A DNA stretch of 64,000 bases, from NCBI GenBank assembly GCA_032358165.1, contig JAALGY010000057.1:1674001-1738000 (forward strand), in the 5' to 3' direction. The position numbers and the translations under genes are program-made. Below the pieces are notes generated by a model. The model worked only from the letters and a program-made list of their open reading frames with translations. It was not told the origin of the DNA and did no database searches. Shown one piece after another: positions 43,401-53,873 of this stretch. Position 1 is the stretch's first letter. Each line of letters starts with the position of its first letter. Source of the stretch: Diplosphaera chodatii (Eukaryota > Chlorophyta > Trebouxiophyceae > Prasiolales > Stichococcaceae).

Positions 43401-43845
43401 AGCCACATGGCTGCGGCAATGCACTGTCTGCAGGCAAGTACCAGTTCATCCGCTGCAGCGGCGGCGTCAGCCTCTGTCTTTGGGCACGCCAGCACGTAGA
43501 TGCTGTCCAGCTCCACAATCACTGGCGACTGACCCAAGCTTCGCCATGGGATCTGCATGCAAGCCTTCGTGTCATCAATTCAAACCAGGACATGCAGACT
43601 CGTTCTGATAGACCACAAGTATCAGCAGCGTCTTAAAATCCTACCTTGAGTTTGAGTGAGCCCAGCAGCCCAGCCTTGACCGTGATGGGGAGTTTCAGCT
43701 TGCTGAGCGCCTCTGGCTTCAGCTGCAGGTTGCGCAGCACCACATCGCCGGCCAGGACGGATATACGCAGTGCGTCGGCATCCAGGCCGGCGACATACTT
43801 GCCAAGGTACTGCTGGAGGTAATACAGCACCCGCTGCTCAAACAT
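18150..43845 (-). CDS. VPS13: VPS13 family bridge-like lipid-transfer protein (plant VPS13M-like), complete gene
   Basis: VPS13 proteins are rod-like, with a hydrophobic groove that moves glycerolipids between membranes at contact sites. One gene is indicated because VPS13-type segments follow each other in family order, without a stop-bounded break, from MFEQRVLYYLQQYLGKYVAG at 43845 to CSLWQVDNAANTF near the stop at 18150-18152. Firm N-terminal exons: 43845-43645, 43552-43442, 43311-43111, 42993-42865. Later landmarks: VTLDAPKVAVPIPEAP-type strand (about 40.7 kb), YNSMLTAWEPVIEPWDVIV (30.4 kb), FENERFLPLRGWSS (27.8 kb), FTDCVRRKRWVRRKRR (27.3 kb), MGFYRGVTGLVSKPLEGA (21.4 kb), FVKGVGQGLVGAVAAPVSGG (21.1 kb). 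I estimate well over 3,000 residues on several dozen exons; I did not fix every splice site. The mix of W-P-GY repeats and a dysferlin-like segment resembles plant VPS13M proteins. No inactivating break was noticed. Confidence 0.9.
20950..22130 (-). other. VPS13_C/ATG2_C-type C-terminal domain
   Basis: Encodes VSFRGDIASRPKWAARTLSW, SGASGIFGILSTGVATIGMD, MGFYRGVTGLVSKPLEGA and FVKGVGQGLVGAVAAPVSGG. This Gly-rich amphipathic-helix pattern is shared by VPS13 and ATG2 and binds lipid droplets or mitochondria in other species. A PH-like stretch (DDRVALLTSKSMLLVIAPTF) follows at about 20.6 kb. Confidence 0.82.
22400..27200 (-). other. VPS13 adaptor-binding (VAB/SHR-BD) region
   Basis: Beta-rich repeats that bind P-x-P motif adaptors in VPS13. 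Visible: PLTDWHIVVTAPLVLENTLP (26.7 kb), ALQFWPDGYEWAEKGPVTL (26.3 kb), RPVTRQELGAGSLDIISFPM (25.5 kb), VFSRTMVRLVRWLAL-type border (25.1 kb), EAVSPRAPYLLENRTKHLLK (23.9 kb), YPVVIAATEEEIVTGEEANP (22.6 kb). Domain limits are approximate. Confidence 0.75.
27255..27880 (-). other. Dysferlin-like segment of VPS13
   Basis: Encodes FENERFLPLRGWSSGNLLPT, then SGNVDKDGWSYAINFPML, then HKGFTDCVRRKRWVRRKRR. This N-half/C-half order, a GW motif, a D-x-x-GWxYA motif and the VRRxRWVRxRR end, is the dysferlin-type pattern found in plant VPS13 proteins, just before the adaptor-binding repeats. Confidence 0.8.
30900..33150 (-). repeat. W-P-GY (DUF946/Vps62-like) repeats inside VPS13
   Basis: Four related units: VTFWRPLPPIGYAILGDCVM (about 33.0 kb), LTIWQPKAPANYAALGCLIT (32.7 kb), IGVWRPVPPSGYYALGGLSS (31.7 kb) and LAVWKPVPAPGYVAMGVVCT (31.3 kb). 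A degenerate GVALWLADERVGTFVVVQQG follows (30.9 kb). The pattern W-x-P-x-x-P-x-GY-x-x-G is shared with plant DUF946 and VPS13M proteins. Two more units lie at the C-terminus. Confidence 0.85.
33900..42800 (-). other. VPS13 extended lipid-groove region
   Basis: Successive exons encode amphipathic strand-rich segments typical of the VPS13 rod: EFKPLMTWADVEK-type (about 42.2 kb), GGWFGWFRGTPAAKPDKSQD followed by a Glu-rich stretch (41.7 kb), ISLALSSSYITYSSATLDRL (40.9 kb), LPTLRFYISPARLHRVMRI (40.0 kb), LTSFWFFCNRPTVGALIGLG (38.0 kb), TLVLQLDVAMDAPVIVMPRS-type (36.8 kb), VVLKRPLRDVQQQLPMTEVA (36.2 kb), SLSLPHVVGIDARPWVLEEH (35.4 kb). Exon borders were not all resolved. Confidence 0.75.
42865..43845 (-). 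other. VPS13 chorein_N domain (four exons)
   Basis: Encodes the N-terminal cap that loads lipids from the donor membrane, usually the ER. Visible: ALRISVLAGDVVLRNLQLKP, KLPITVKAGLLGSLKLK, IPWRSLGQSPVIVELDSIYV, MIDTIIGNLQLSITNVHIRY and a VGFTLEKLSAHTID-type strand. All four exons join in phase 0. ATG 43845 is chosen because the MFE-x-x-VLYYLQQYLG start matches the family start exactly. Confidence 0.92.
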
Positions 43846-44449
43846 CTTGGCTGGCACCCGATCCCACTCTAGAGGCTTGTCCTATATCATTGGTGACTTG
43901 TCTGTGCTTCACACTTGCTCCTCGAACGAACAATATGTCAAAGCTGTGTAAACTCGCTGCATGTAAGCTGCGGTCGTGACAAGCTTGAAGCTGACACCAT
44001 CAAACTTCCGTGAGCGATGGCGTCCAAACCCAGATCACGATATACATCATGACTGCATTGTGCTGTGCACAAGGCTTCAAAGCGTTCCTGTGCCAGCCAT
44101 CTTCGACAAACTTCATGAATCCTGCAACGCCTCTCCGCTCTGCACATGGTCATGAGCCGAGTACTTTGCCATGACTTCCTGGTGGCTGCTCAGGCCCCGG
44201 GGCCAGATTGACCCAGTGCATCCTATCAATGGCCGCCTGTCAGATGTCCTCCGGTGTTGCTTGTGCTGAAGCTCGTGTTTGTAACTGTCGTTCCTGCTGC
44301 TGGTGTGCCAACCGCCAACAGCAAGGAGGCACGGGTGGTGCCAGCGAGGTTATTGCGGACATGCATGCTGTTGTACCTGCCTGCATGGCCGTCTTGTATC
44401 GAGCGGACAGCTCTGTGTTTGACTGCTGACGGCAGGATTCATGGCTTGC
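43846..44449. other. Region between VPS13 start and PEX10 end
   Basis: Holds the VPS13 promoter and leader and the PEX10 3' flank. Open frames on both strands lack conserved motifs. I see no further gene. Confidence 0.5.
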
Positions 44450-46010
44450 TTACATGTCTGCACCATGCACTACCACAAGGTCCGATGTCAGCACCTCACT
44501 GCGGCACAACGGGCACTCTGGCTTCTTGTTGCACCACTGCGCAATACAGCTCCAGCAGAACAAGTGGCCGCACGGCGTAGATGTGGGGTGCTGCCGCACT
44601 GACAGGCACAGCGGGCAGCGCTTGCGGGATGGCACATCGCCCTCTGAGAGCTGCTGATGCTGTTGCACCTGCGATGCTGCCGGACGGCACCCATGCCCCT
44701 GAGCTTGCGGCTGCTGCGGGTAGTCCGCCTGCAGTCAGTCCAGTATCGTGGTCGTTGCACACCGCATACCAACTGGGGCAGGGCTATGATGCCTGCATCA
44801 ACAAGCGCACACGTAGGTGTACAATCTTGCACTTCACACACCTGCATGAGTACTGCATGCCCGTCTTTGTTGCCATAGGTGCCCTCATCAGGCCGCTGCG
44901 TCTGCGGGGTCAGCGACTGTGCAAGCGCATCAATGGCGCCGAGGCTCGCCGTGATGGCCAGCTGCGTGAACAGCAGCGTGCCCAGTACACGGTAGCTGGC
45001 GCGGGGCTCCATGGTCTTGCCGATAAAGGCATACCGGATGCCTGCAAGAGGCATACCCCCTGAAAAGGCACATCCAGAGGTCACTCCCAGTACTGCACCA
45101 GGATTTCTTGTGCCAGGACCACACCTGCTACCCGCTTTGGCCACTGGTAGTATGTGCCGTATATGTAGAACAGCGCCAGGTGAAGCCGGGCGGCTTCGCC
45201 AGAATAGCGACCTAGCCACTGCCAACTGTCTGCCGCATGCCTCCTGACCTGCATGAGACGCACAGGGCTTCCTGCACCAGCTGCACTGCTGCTTTGTGCT
45301 CACACACACAACTTGCTGATGCCCAGCAATTACCGTGAACAACGTGCTTACCTGCTGCCAGAGGCGCTGGTGCGGGAGCAGCGGCAGACCTCCAGCCTGC
45401 TCAGATGCTGTGGCGGTGGGCGACACAGCAGGGCTGTCATCCCGCCAGCTGCTGTGGCCCTCCTCTCTCTCGGCAGAAACAGGCGCCCAGCGTGCCAGAC
45501 AATACGGTGCTGCACTCTGCAGGACGACCAGTACAGCACGGCGTGCGGCACTCGGCTCCATTGGCATCCCACCTGTGTCCAGCAGCACCAGACACCGTGA
45601 GGTATTGCACTGCCAGCAAAGGACTACCCACGCCAACCCTGGACCAAGCTGTGTGCAGTCAACCTGTGATCTGCAGCAGGTCGCAGTACTCCTCGCTGAG
45701 TGTCTGCAACCCCGCGCCAGTCGTGAGCGCATAGTACAGCACCCCCGCAGCAAGGTGCGTTTCTCTGGAGGCACGCACAGCATGCATCACTACGCGCAAC
45801 CGCATAACAGCTTCGCAAGTGCAATACAGCCACAGAACACAGTGCTCAAAAGTCGTGGTCCCACCTTTCCCACTGCAGCCGGCGGAACTGCCCTGCAGCA
45901 GCGCTCACAGCGCTGGAGAGCGCCTCTGTCACAATGCCCAGATACTGCTGGTCCTTCTGCGCTGCACGCACTACATCGGGCTGCGCAGCGGCAGCAAACA
46001 TGCCCGCCAT
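44450..46010 (-). CDS. PEX10: Peroxin-10, RING-type E3 ligase of the peroxisomal import complex
   Basis: PEX10 sits in the peroxisomal membrane with PEX2 and PEX12 and ubiquitylates the import receptor PEX5 for recycling. Exons, high to low: 46010-45865, 45764-45664, 45572-45352, 45248-45125, 45041-44842, 44728-44450; 1071 bases, 356 aa. Motifs: [19 protein letters not shown] at the N-terminus, [56 protein letters not shown], a hydrophobic [15 protein letters not shown] segment, and a C-terminal C3HC4 RING ([20 protein letters not shown], then CWSCIAQWC and CPLCRSEV). The start at 46010 is the first in-frame ATG before [10 protein letters not shown], a position conserved in the family. The last exon could instead begin at the next in-frame acceptor and omit a 20-residue Gln-rich stretch. 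Confidence 0.92.
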
Positions 46011-47171
46011 GACGAATAGGACGTCAGCTTGGCAGCTCAATCACTCGTGTGTGTCAGCTGTGGTCGCAGTCTGTGTTACACTCCGCCGCCGCGGATGCCA
46101 CGACTGGTGTTGGATGTCTGCTTGGCAAGCAGAAGCTGCACCACCTCGTCAGTCGCTGCTCAACAGGACGAGACACGTACTGTGTGAGGCTGGACACTGC
46201 AAATGTTGCTACCAGCTAGACGGAAGTATTGTAGGAGGTCTTCTGGCTGGCCGGCTTGGTAAACTCTGAGCCACGCCGAAGTTACGGTATGGCCTGGTCA
46301 GGCCGGGAGCGGCGTGCACTGCCGGGTCACTGCACGCCTTTCTGACGCCGCGTGTGATCAGGCAAAAAGCGCAACTGGGCCCTCGAAGCTTACCTGAATC
46401 CCGTCAAAAGGTGGGTGATGACTGGACCTGAGCTGGTGGCGTGGTCATCAACCCCACCAGCTTGCACCCCCAAATAGATTTGCCAGATTGCCACCCGCGC
46501 CAGCTTGGACATCAACTGCACCGTGACTGCCCTACGTACTGTGCAGGCGGGTTGCAGAGCGCACGCAAGGTTGTGTGCAGCGGAAGTTCGCCTGCCGAGG
46601 CAGCAGGTGTCGGTCAGCGCGGTGAGACAGCACCCGGCACGCTGTGTCCGCCCGCAGCTCATGAGGGAGCCGATCACCGGCAGCCCCTGGCCAGGTGTGC
46701 GCCCGCGGCGGTGCTGCTGTGGGGATGTGCCACCCCTGCTGGACCTCCTCGTTGACTTTGTGCCCTTTTCGCATTCCCACGCAACCAAGACGCGGCCGGC
46801 GTGGCAGTCTGCTTGTCTGGTCGTGTGTCGTTGTGAGTCTTCTGCTGCTGCGGTGCGGCGGCAGCAGCGGGCCCAGCCGTGCCGGAGTCTGTGCCTACAG
46901 GACTGTTTGAACGTGGCGGCTTGAGAGCTCGGTGGGCCCCCAGCGCACGCCACTAGGCCGTGCGGCCTGCTTTTAGCCTGTGTGTGGGCGTGCAAGGTGG
47001 CGGGCAGCCCGGCTCGGCCTGGTGTCGCCAGCCTTTTGTGTATTCTGTGCAGGGTTGTTGCCTTGGACTCACCCAACTGGCGTGGGGCCATTGCGGCCCC
47101 GCAGCTTGCAAGTGCTGGCGCGGAGAGACGTACCACATCCTGTTTGTGCAAGTGAGTGGCCGGTGCTGTAC
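46011..47171. promoter_or_regulatory. Head-to-head region of PEX10 (-) and the Raf-like kinase (+)
   Basis: About 1.2 kb holding both leaders. A 253-codon minus-strand frame (46390-47151) is Arg/Ser-rich with no motif and is probably fortuitous in GC-rich DNA. A noncoding first exon of the kinase may lie here. Confidence 0.4.
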
Positions 47172-50100
47172 ATGCTGAAGGCTCTGCTGGTGCAGGCGGT
47201 CCGTGACCGGCGGCGGCGGCGCACGCGCCCGCACATGGTGACGCTCGTGGCGAGCAGCCCGAACCTAGTAGGCTCCAGCAGCTGGGGATCGCTGCACCAC
47301 CAGCTGTCCGTGAGCCCGTCGGCCAGCGCCCAGCCAGCAGCAGCGGGGCAGCCCTGCGGCATGAGCCAGGCGCCCGTCGCTCAGCAGCCGCCCCCCCAGT
47401 CGCAGCCCGCGCGCAAGGCGACGCGCAATGAGATCCTCGAGGCGTTCATCGGCAACCTGCGGCACCGCGGCAGCATCGACCTGGACGGGCCGGGCGTGCT
47501 GCATGGCATCCGCGAGCACTTCCACCGCCTGCCGACGCGCTATGCCCTCGACGTCAACATCTCCACCCTGGACGTCCTCAACCACAAGCGGTGATGCATG
47601 AGATGCCTCAGACAAGCGCATCAAAATGCACTACGCTGCAGATCAGAAGTGCAGACCCCTGCCTGGTGAGGCACGCTTGAATGACACCATTTCTGGGTGC
47701 AGGTTGCTGGACTCGGCCAGGACAGACCCCTCAGCCGTGTCCTTCCAGGTCCGCCCCGTCGACGTCACCACGTCGCGCGGCGTCTCGGAGGACCGCCAGC
47801 CCAGCTTCGGCAGCCTCGAGGCGCACCATGTGGTGAGCTGCTGCCAGAGCTGCTTGCAAAACCAATGTGTTGTGCACATCTGACAACGCCGCAGATAGAC
47901 AGGCAGTTCGCTGCGGTCATGCACTGACCGCTCTCTGACTCACTCCTGCAGCAAGCGGCACAGCAGCAGGCCAGAAGCGCGTCTTCGCGCAGCCGCTCGC
48001 TGCCAAGGCCCGCCTTTGGGTCGTCCCCCAACCTCCAGGTGGGCGAGGGCATGGTCCCGGGGTTACATCAGTGAGGAGGAGGGCCAGGGTCCCTGCCTGG
48101 CTACATGCTGGATGTGCAGTCATGCCTGCTCTGGAGTCGCCAGTTCACACCGTGATGGAAAAGCCGCTGTCACAGGCGCTGATGCTGGAGCACGAGGACC
48201 GGCTGGACAGCCTCAGGACGTCCACAGACACGCAGCAGGTGGACACCTTCTATGAGGTCACCATCGCGTCGGTGGACCAGCCCAAGCTGCTGAGCCGCTT
48301 GTCAGAGGCGCTGGTGAGTCCCGTCGTGTGACCCCTGTGTTGCTGTGGCAACTGGTGGCACAGGATGTATTGGCACAAGATCAACCTCGTTGCGTTTCCT
48401 TCAGGGTGACCTGAACCTCAACATCGCTGAGGCGCACGCCTTCAACACCACCGACAAGCTCTCCCTGGACGTTTTTGTGGTGAATGGCTGGACTGGCCAG
48501 GTGCGCAACACTCTGTTGCATTGCACCAGCGAAACGCCAGACAAACATCTGCGCCACTGTGTGCAGCTGGGGGTCATCGGCACTGACGTGGTCTGCATGA
48601 TTCTTGGCCAGCCCCTGGGCTGACCGCTCCGTCCCGTGACGGGCTCTGCGCTGTCTGGTCGCAGGGCACGGAGGATCTGGAGGAGGTGCTGAGCCAGCGG
48701 CTGCAGGAGCTGCCGCCGCCCCACGGCGAGGGCTCCGAGCCGGCCAGCGGCCAGGGCAGCCCGCGCACGCAGTCCGGCGAGATGCCCTTCCTGATCGACT
48801 TCGACCAGCAGCAGCGGGTCAGTGCGGTGCTGGGCATGTGAATGTGCAGACAGGCCCATCAACTGGGTCAGTGTCAGCAGTGGTTTTGCCAGGAAACTGG
48901 ACACTTGCTCCTGACTGATGTATGTCACGGTGCAGAGCATGGACATGCCAGCAGCGGTGCCGCCGCCAGACGATTGGGAGTTGGATGCAGTGGAGATCAA
49001 GTTCCAGGAGCGCATTGCGAGCGGCGCGTTTGGTGACCTGTACAAGGGCACCTACTGCGGGCAGGATGTGGCGATCAAGATTCTCCGCAATGTGCAGGGC
49101 GATTCCCAGCAGTATGCCGAGTTTCTGCAGGTGCGTTCCTGCAATATGTGGGATGTTGTTTACGTCACGTTCGATTGGTGATGTTGCATGTTTGCACTCT
49201 GCTACCGTGCCTGTTGGTTCACCTCGTGACGTTATGCTGGTTCGTGCCGCAGGAGGTGTCTATCATGCGGAAGGTCCGCCACAAGAACGTGGTGCAGTTC
49301 ATCGGTGCATGCACGCGCAAGCCCAACCTGTGCATTGTGGTGGAGTACATGCCGGGCGGCAGTGTATACGACTACATGCGGCGGGTGCGCTGTCACGTGT
49401 CATATGCTGTACACAATGTCATCTTTTCCATGGCTTGAATCGTGTGGTTGCTGCAAGTACAACAACAGATGGCCGCCGCAGGTTGCTGGCAGTGTTTGTG
49501 GCTAGCTGGCAGCTGCAAAGTCGTGCCAAACGGTCGCTGACTCCCTATTGACACGTGCTTATGCATGCTCGCAGGCGGGGCCCCTGAAGCTTGCCAACCT
49601 GCTGAAGGTGGCGGTGGAGATCTGCCGCGGCATGGACTACCTGCACAAGCGCAAGATCGCGCACCGCGACCTGAAGGCCGCCAACCTGCTCATGGACGAG
49701 ACGGGCACCGTCAAAATTGCAGACTTTGGCGTCGCCCGCATCATGGACACCGCCGGCGTCATGACCGCTGAGACGGGCACCTACAGGTGAGTGCTATAGC
49801 AGCCTTTTGGCGTCGAGTGGCTGGTGTGGCGACATGGCTCACGACCTTGTGATCGGGCTGCAGAGTCAATGTGCCAGTGATGGACCAGATTAATTGGCTA
49901 CACAGCATACACTCCCAGTGGTCCACTCTGCTTATCTGTTACAGGTGGATGGCACCGGAGGTCATCGAGCACAAGCCGTATGGCGAGAAGGCAGATGTGT
50001 TTTCGTTTGGCATCCTGCTGTGGGAGCTGCTGACGGGACGTGTGCCCTATGAGGACATGACGCCCCTGCAGGTGGGTGATCTGTGCACTTTTTGTGCTGC

Positions 50101-50720
50101 TCGAGTCACCGCTACGTGTTGCTCATGTGCCTGCCTGCTGAGATACACGCGCTGGACAGCATTTTGAGGACGTGTGCTGACCGCTTCCGCACCTGGGCAG
50201 GCGGCGGTTGGCGTTGTGCAGAAGGGCCTGCGACCGATGTTGCCGCCTGGCACCCCGCAGCCGCTGGCGAACATCATGGGGCAGTGCTGGGTGCGGGAGC
50301 CGCAGGCGCGCCCCAGTTTTGAGTCGCTGAAGGAGCAGCTGGAGGTGAGTCGCAGCTGATCATCAAGTCTGCTGTAAGCTTGGCATGCAGCCGGGATGCA
50401 GAGAGTCATCTGGCGCCTGAAGCTCTTGAGTGGCCTGCCGACATGGGGTGTCCAAATGCTTGCCACCGTCGTGCTGCCCGCGCAACCCAAAGCAGGGTGT
50501 GGCCCAGAAGTCGTGGTCGTACAGCCCGAGCTGCAGCTGATATCCCACAAGGATTTCACTCAAGCCCGGATGCTTGTATGTATGCAAGACCATCGATTCG
50601 CAACCTGAGCCAAAGTAGTGTGTCGTGGTGCAGGACATCCTGGAGGCCAGCCGCCAGGAGGACACACGCCGCACGCAGTCTGCAGGCTTCCTGTCCAAGC
50701 TGCGCAAGGGCAAGCCCTGA
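47172..50720 (+). CDS. Raf-like (STY8/17/46-type) protein kinase with ACT domain
   Basis: Plant-type group C Raf-like kinase; Arabidopsis relatives STY8, STY17 and STY46 phosphorylate chloroplast transit peptides in the cytosol. Exons: 47172-47590, 47703-47832, 47952-48038, 48137-48313, 48405-48500, 48665-48817, 48936-49130, 49253-49384, 49575-49786, 49945-50071, 50201-50344, 50634-50720; 1959 bases, 652 aa. N-terminal region: [20 protein letters not shown], then a Ser-rich linker and an ACT domain ([40 protein letters not shown]). Kinase motifs: [60 protein letters not shown], and a [16 protein letters not shown] end. The start is uncertain: ATG 47172 and ATG 47235 are both in frame with the conserved part. 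Confidence 0.9.
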
Positions 50721-51461
50721 GCGGCGCTGCTACTGCCCTACAGACTAGTCCCCCAGTCCTGCCTCCAACAGTTATGTGGATGCCTCGCCGCGGCGCGCAC
50801 AGCGGGGCGTGCATGGCCATACATTCCTCTGGAAGCAGCGGATCCCGGGGTGCTGTGAAGACGGCACCCTGACCCCCATACCATCGCTGGGCACCAGCAA
50901 CAGCAGATACTTGTGTGCTTCCGTGTGTGTGCAACTAGTGGAGAGTTGATGCAGTCAGCGAGGAGGGCAGCCATAGAGCCTTCCCGTGATTTGTCACCAG
51001 AGCAGCTTGCTAGTGGGGGGAGAGCACGACAGAGTTGGGCGCCGCACTTGTGCTTCGGTTGCGGGGCCCGAACCCCATCGTCAGCATGCTGCTGTGGTGG
51101 ACGATGTCGCAGCGCAGTGTAGACGGCGTAGCTCAATTTTGACCGCTGCTCCGAAGCCAGCTTGCATCTCCAAGCTTCAGAGTAGAACAGAGACTCGCCG
51201 TGCTCGCTTCTGATTTCAAACATTATATGTGCTGGTTTCTGCCATGCATTGTCCAGCTGTGGCCCGCTTGTAACACAGCTATGATCACCAGATCAGAGGA
51301 GTCTGATCATATCCGTCCCTCTTGTCAGTATCAGCCAAAAGGGCTCAGACATCGGCGCCAAAGAATGTAGTGCAATGCTGAGTTATGGACGGTGGGCCGA
51401 ACACAAAGGCAGCACGGCTGTCACCGCCCTACTGCTCATGGAGTTTGCACACAGTCCCCTC
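50721..51461. other. Tail-to-tail region of the Raf-like kinase and malate dehydrogenase
   Basis: Contains both 3' untranslated regions and a plus-strand TGTAA at 51269-51273. A short imperfect palindrome lies around 51280-51315 (ATGATCA...TGATCAT). No coding exon is supported. Confidence 0.5.
51269..51273 (+). terminator. TGTAA polyadenylation signal candidate for the Raf-like kinase
   Basis: First clear plus-strand TGTAA after the kinase stop, about 550 bases downstream. Position only. Confidence 0.4.
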
Positions 51462-53873
51462 TCAGCTCTGGTTTGCGAACTCGACGCCCTTGTCGATGGA
51501 GGACTTCAGCTCAGGAAGGAGCTTCTGCAGTTGGAAAGACACCACAATGTCAGCAAGAAGCTTCAAGGGGATGCAATCTCATGTCAACATGATTGACATC
51601 AGTATGATATCAAGAGCATCGTGCAGGAGCAGTATACCTTGAGGCCATCCTGCTCGTACTGGTTGAGCTCCCCCAGCCCGTAGATCTCCTCCGCGCCTGC
51701 GCGTGAACACCGTAGATCGTGGCTCAGGCTACTTGCAGAAGAGCATCGATATGTGCGCAGTGGCAGTGAGCAGTCTCAGCACAACCGGCACCTGATGCTG
51801 CGCATGCTCACCTGAGGGGCCCAGCCGGACCTTGGAGGCGAAGAAAGGCAGCTCTGTGACCGTCGACTGCACAAAGGTGGGCTCCACCACGTTCGAGTCG
51901 CCGTTCAGGCCGCGCAGGCATGCGTCCGCAAACAGCGCGCCCGCATATGCCATAGACAGCGTCGCTGACCCCTGCATCATGTGTACGGCTCAACTTTGTA
52001 CACGCTCCGGAGCATCTCCAGCAAAAGGACAGCCGTGCATGACCAACGGGCAAATGAGCTTTCAGGTATCCAACGAGCAGGAGGGTGGTTTATGTCTGTG
52101 ACACGATGCTCCCTGGTGCCGCCCCTGTTGCTGGCACGGTTACATCAAAGGCGACGGACGGTGCGCTGCGGGGCGCACCTTGCCGGCCTTGGCCTGCACC
52201 ACCTCGGTGCCGCCCTCCTGCGTGCGCTGCGTCAGCGCCTCGATGTCCGCCTGGCTCACGTCCGCGCTGGGCGTCGCCTGCAGCAGCATGGAAGCCTCAT
52301 GTTGCACTGTGTTTGGAGGAGCCACCACAACTACCTAGCCGGTAACGGGGTTGCTGCGTGCACGATGCTCACCCAGCTTGCCAGGCAGCACTCGCAGGTT
52401 TTGTGTGACCACACATCGCAGGATTTACGCAGGAAGAACGTGCCCTGTGCATGAGGCTGGCAGCTGTCACTGTGTGCCGTGCGGAACGCTCTACGATGTG
52501 CTGGTCGGAGGCTGTGACGCCGCACTGCAGTGACGCACCTGGGAGAACAGCGGCAGGATGGTCACGCCGGCGTGCCCGCCCACTACCGGCACATCAACAT
52601 CCGCCACGTCCAGGCCCGCCTTCTCCGCATAGAAAGTCTTGGCCCGCACCTGATCAGCCAGCATCGTCAGCCCGAGGTGAATATCAGGGACGAGGCAAGC
52701 CAGACGGAATGGCCCCGGGTTCCAGCAAACATGCAGCTTCCGGTAGAAGGGTAGCATCCACGCCTTGTGACGCATCGCAAATGGTGCACAGCACACACCA
52801 CGTCCAGGGTGGTGACGCCAAATAGGCGCTTGGGGTCGTACACGCCCATCTTCTTCAGCGTCTCCGCAGCAATGGCCACTGTAGAGTTAACCGGGTTAGA
52901 GATGATGTTCAGCAGCGCCTGCATTCGGACGCACCACACGGCGTGGACCACACGGCGTGCACAATGTGTACAGGGCTGGGGGCTTTGTCTGGCAACTTCC
53001 AGTGTTGCTACCAATGCTGGGCATATGCATCGGGGCAGGCGAACCGCTCACCCCAGGCGCGTGCTTGCCAATGGCCTCCGTGAGGCCCTTGACAATACCT
53101 GCATTGATCTGCGGCCAGCACAGAGACCTGATCATGTGCTGAGGTGCTGCCTGCGACTGTTGTCTGCTGCGTGTCTGAGAGCATGTCAGACGCCAGCAAA
53201 TTCTGAAAGCGTTTCCCGCAAGCCAGGTGCACCAAACCGCACCTTGAACAGATCGTCACGCGTCATGCCGGGCTTTCGCGGCACGCCGGCAGGCATGATG
53301 ACAACGTCGGCACCCTTGAGCGCCTCAGCAAGGTGCTCGTCGCCGGCGTAACCCTGACAGAGGGCTTGCCATGTCATGTCCCATCTGGGTGGCATGGCAT
53401 GACTTGACCTGCAGACATCATGACATGACAGGCAGCGCAGCAGGCACCTTTGTCGTGGCACGCGAGTTGATGTGGCTGATGTCAGCTGCCACTCCGGGAG
53501 TGCCGACGATATCGTATAGCGCGAGGTCGCTGACGAGTGGCGAGATCTGCAAAGCAGTAGCAGGCAGCCGGCATCGACGGCTGGCCCAGGCATCATGACA
53601 TGAGTTGGAGCATCCAGTCCAGTGGCGGTATACAACGAATGATCAAAGTTGATGCGCCACACATCAAGTACATGAATTCTACTCCCAGAATCATGCCGCG
53701 CACAGAGAGCGCCTTGCACACGAGTGTGATACCTTCATGAGCAATCCCAGCGGCTGGCCGATGCCGCCAGCGGCGCCCAGCACCACCACCTTGCGCTCCG
53801 GGACATGAGAGGATGCGAAGCCGCGGGCTCCGGCCGCCGTCAGGGCCTTGCCGGCCTTCAGCAGCGAATTCAT
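51462..53873 (-). CDS. MDH: NAD-dependent malate dehydrogenase, mitochondrial type
   Basis: Interconverts malate and oxaloacetate with NAD. Exons, high to low: 53873-53733, 53546-53448, 53353-53243, 53108-53052, 52918-52799, 52649-52539, 52277-52179, 51971-51812, 51696-51638, 51524-51462; 1020 bases, 339 aa, the normal mitochondrial size. The N-terminus [20 protein letters not shown] is a typical mitochondrial presequence. NAD fold: [19 protein letters not shown]. Substrate arginines: [13 protein letters not shown]. Others: [27 protein letters not shown], catalytic His in [41 protein letters not shown] replaces the usual Y-C-P-N-A before the ISNPVNST motif, at an exon border. The protein could also be glyoxysomal-like, but the presequence favours mitochondria. 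Confidence 0.95.

Noticed and set aside
43860..44450. Extra small gene between VPS13 and PEX10
   Set aside because: Open frames have no motif, poor codon pattern and no splice support.
46390..47151. 253-codon minus-strand open frame between PEX10 and the Raf-like kinase
   Set aside because: Arg/Ser-rich composition typical of fortuitous frames in GC-rich DNA; no motif and no ATG start that fits.
51280..51315. ATGATCA/TGATCAT imperfect palindrome as an attachment site or terminator
   Set aside because: Short, imperfect, in a 3' intergenic region of a eukaryotic genome, with no integrase or element nearby.
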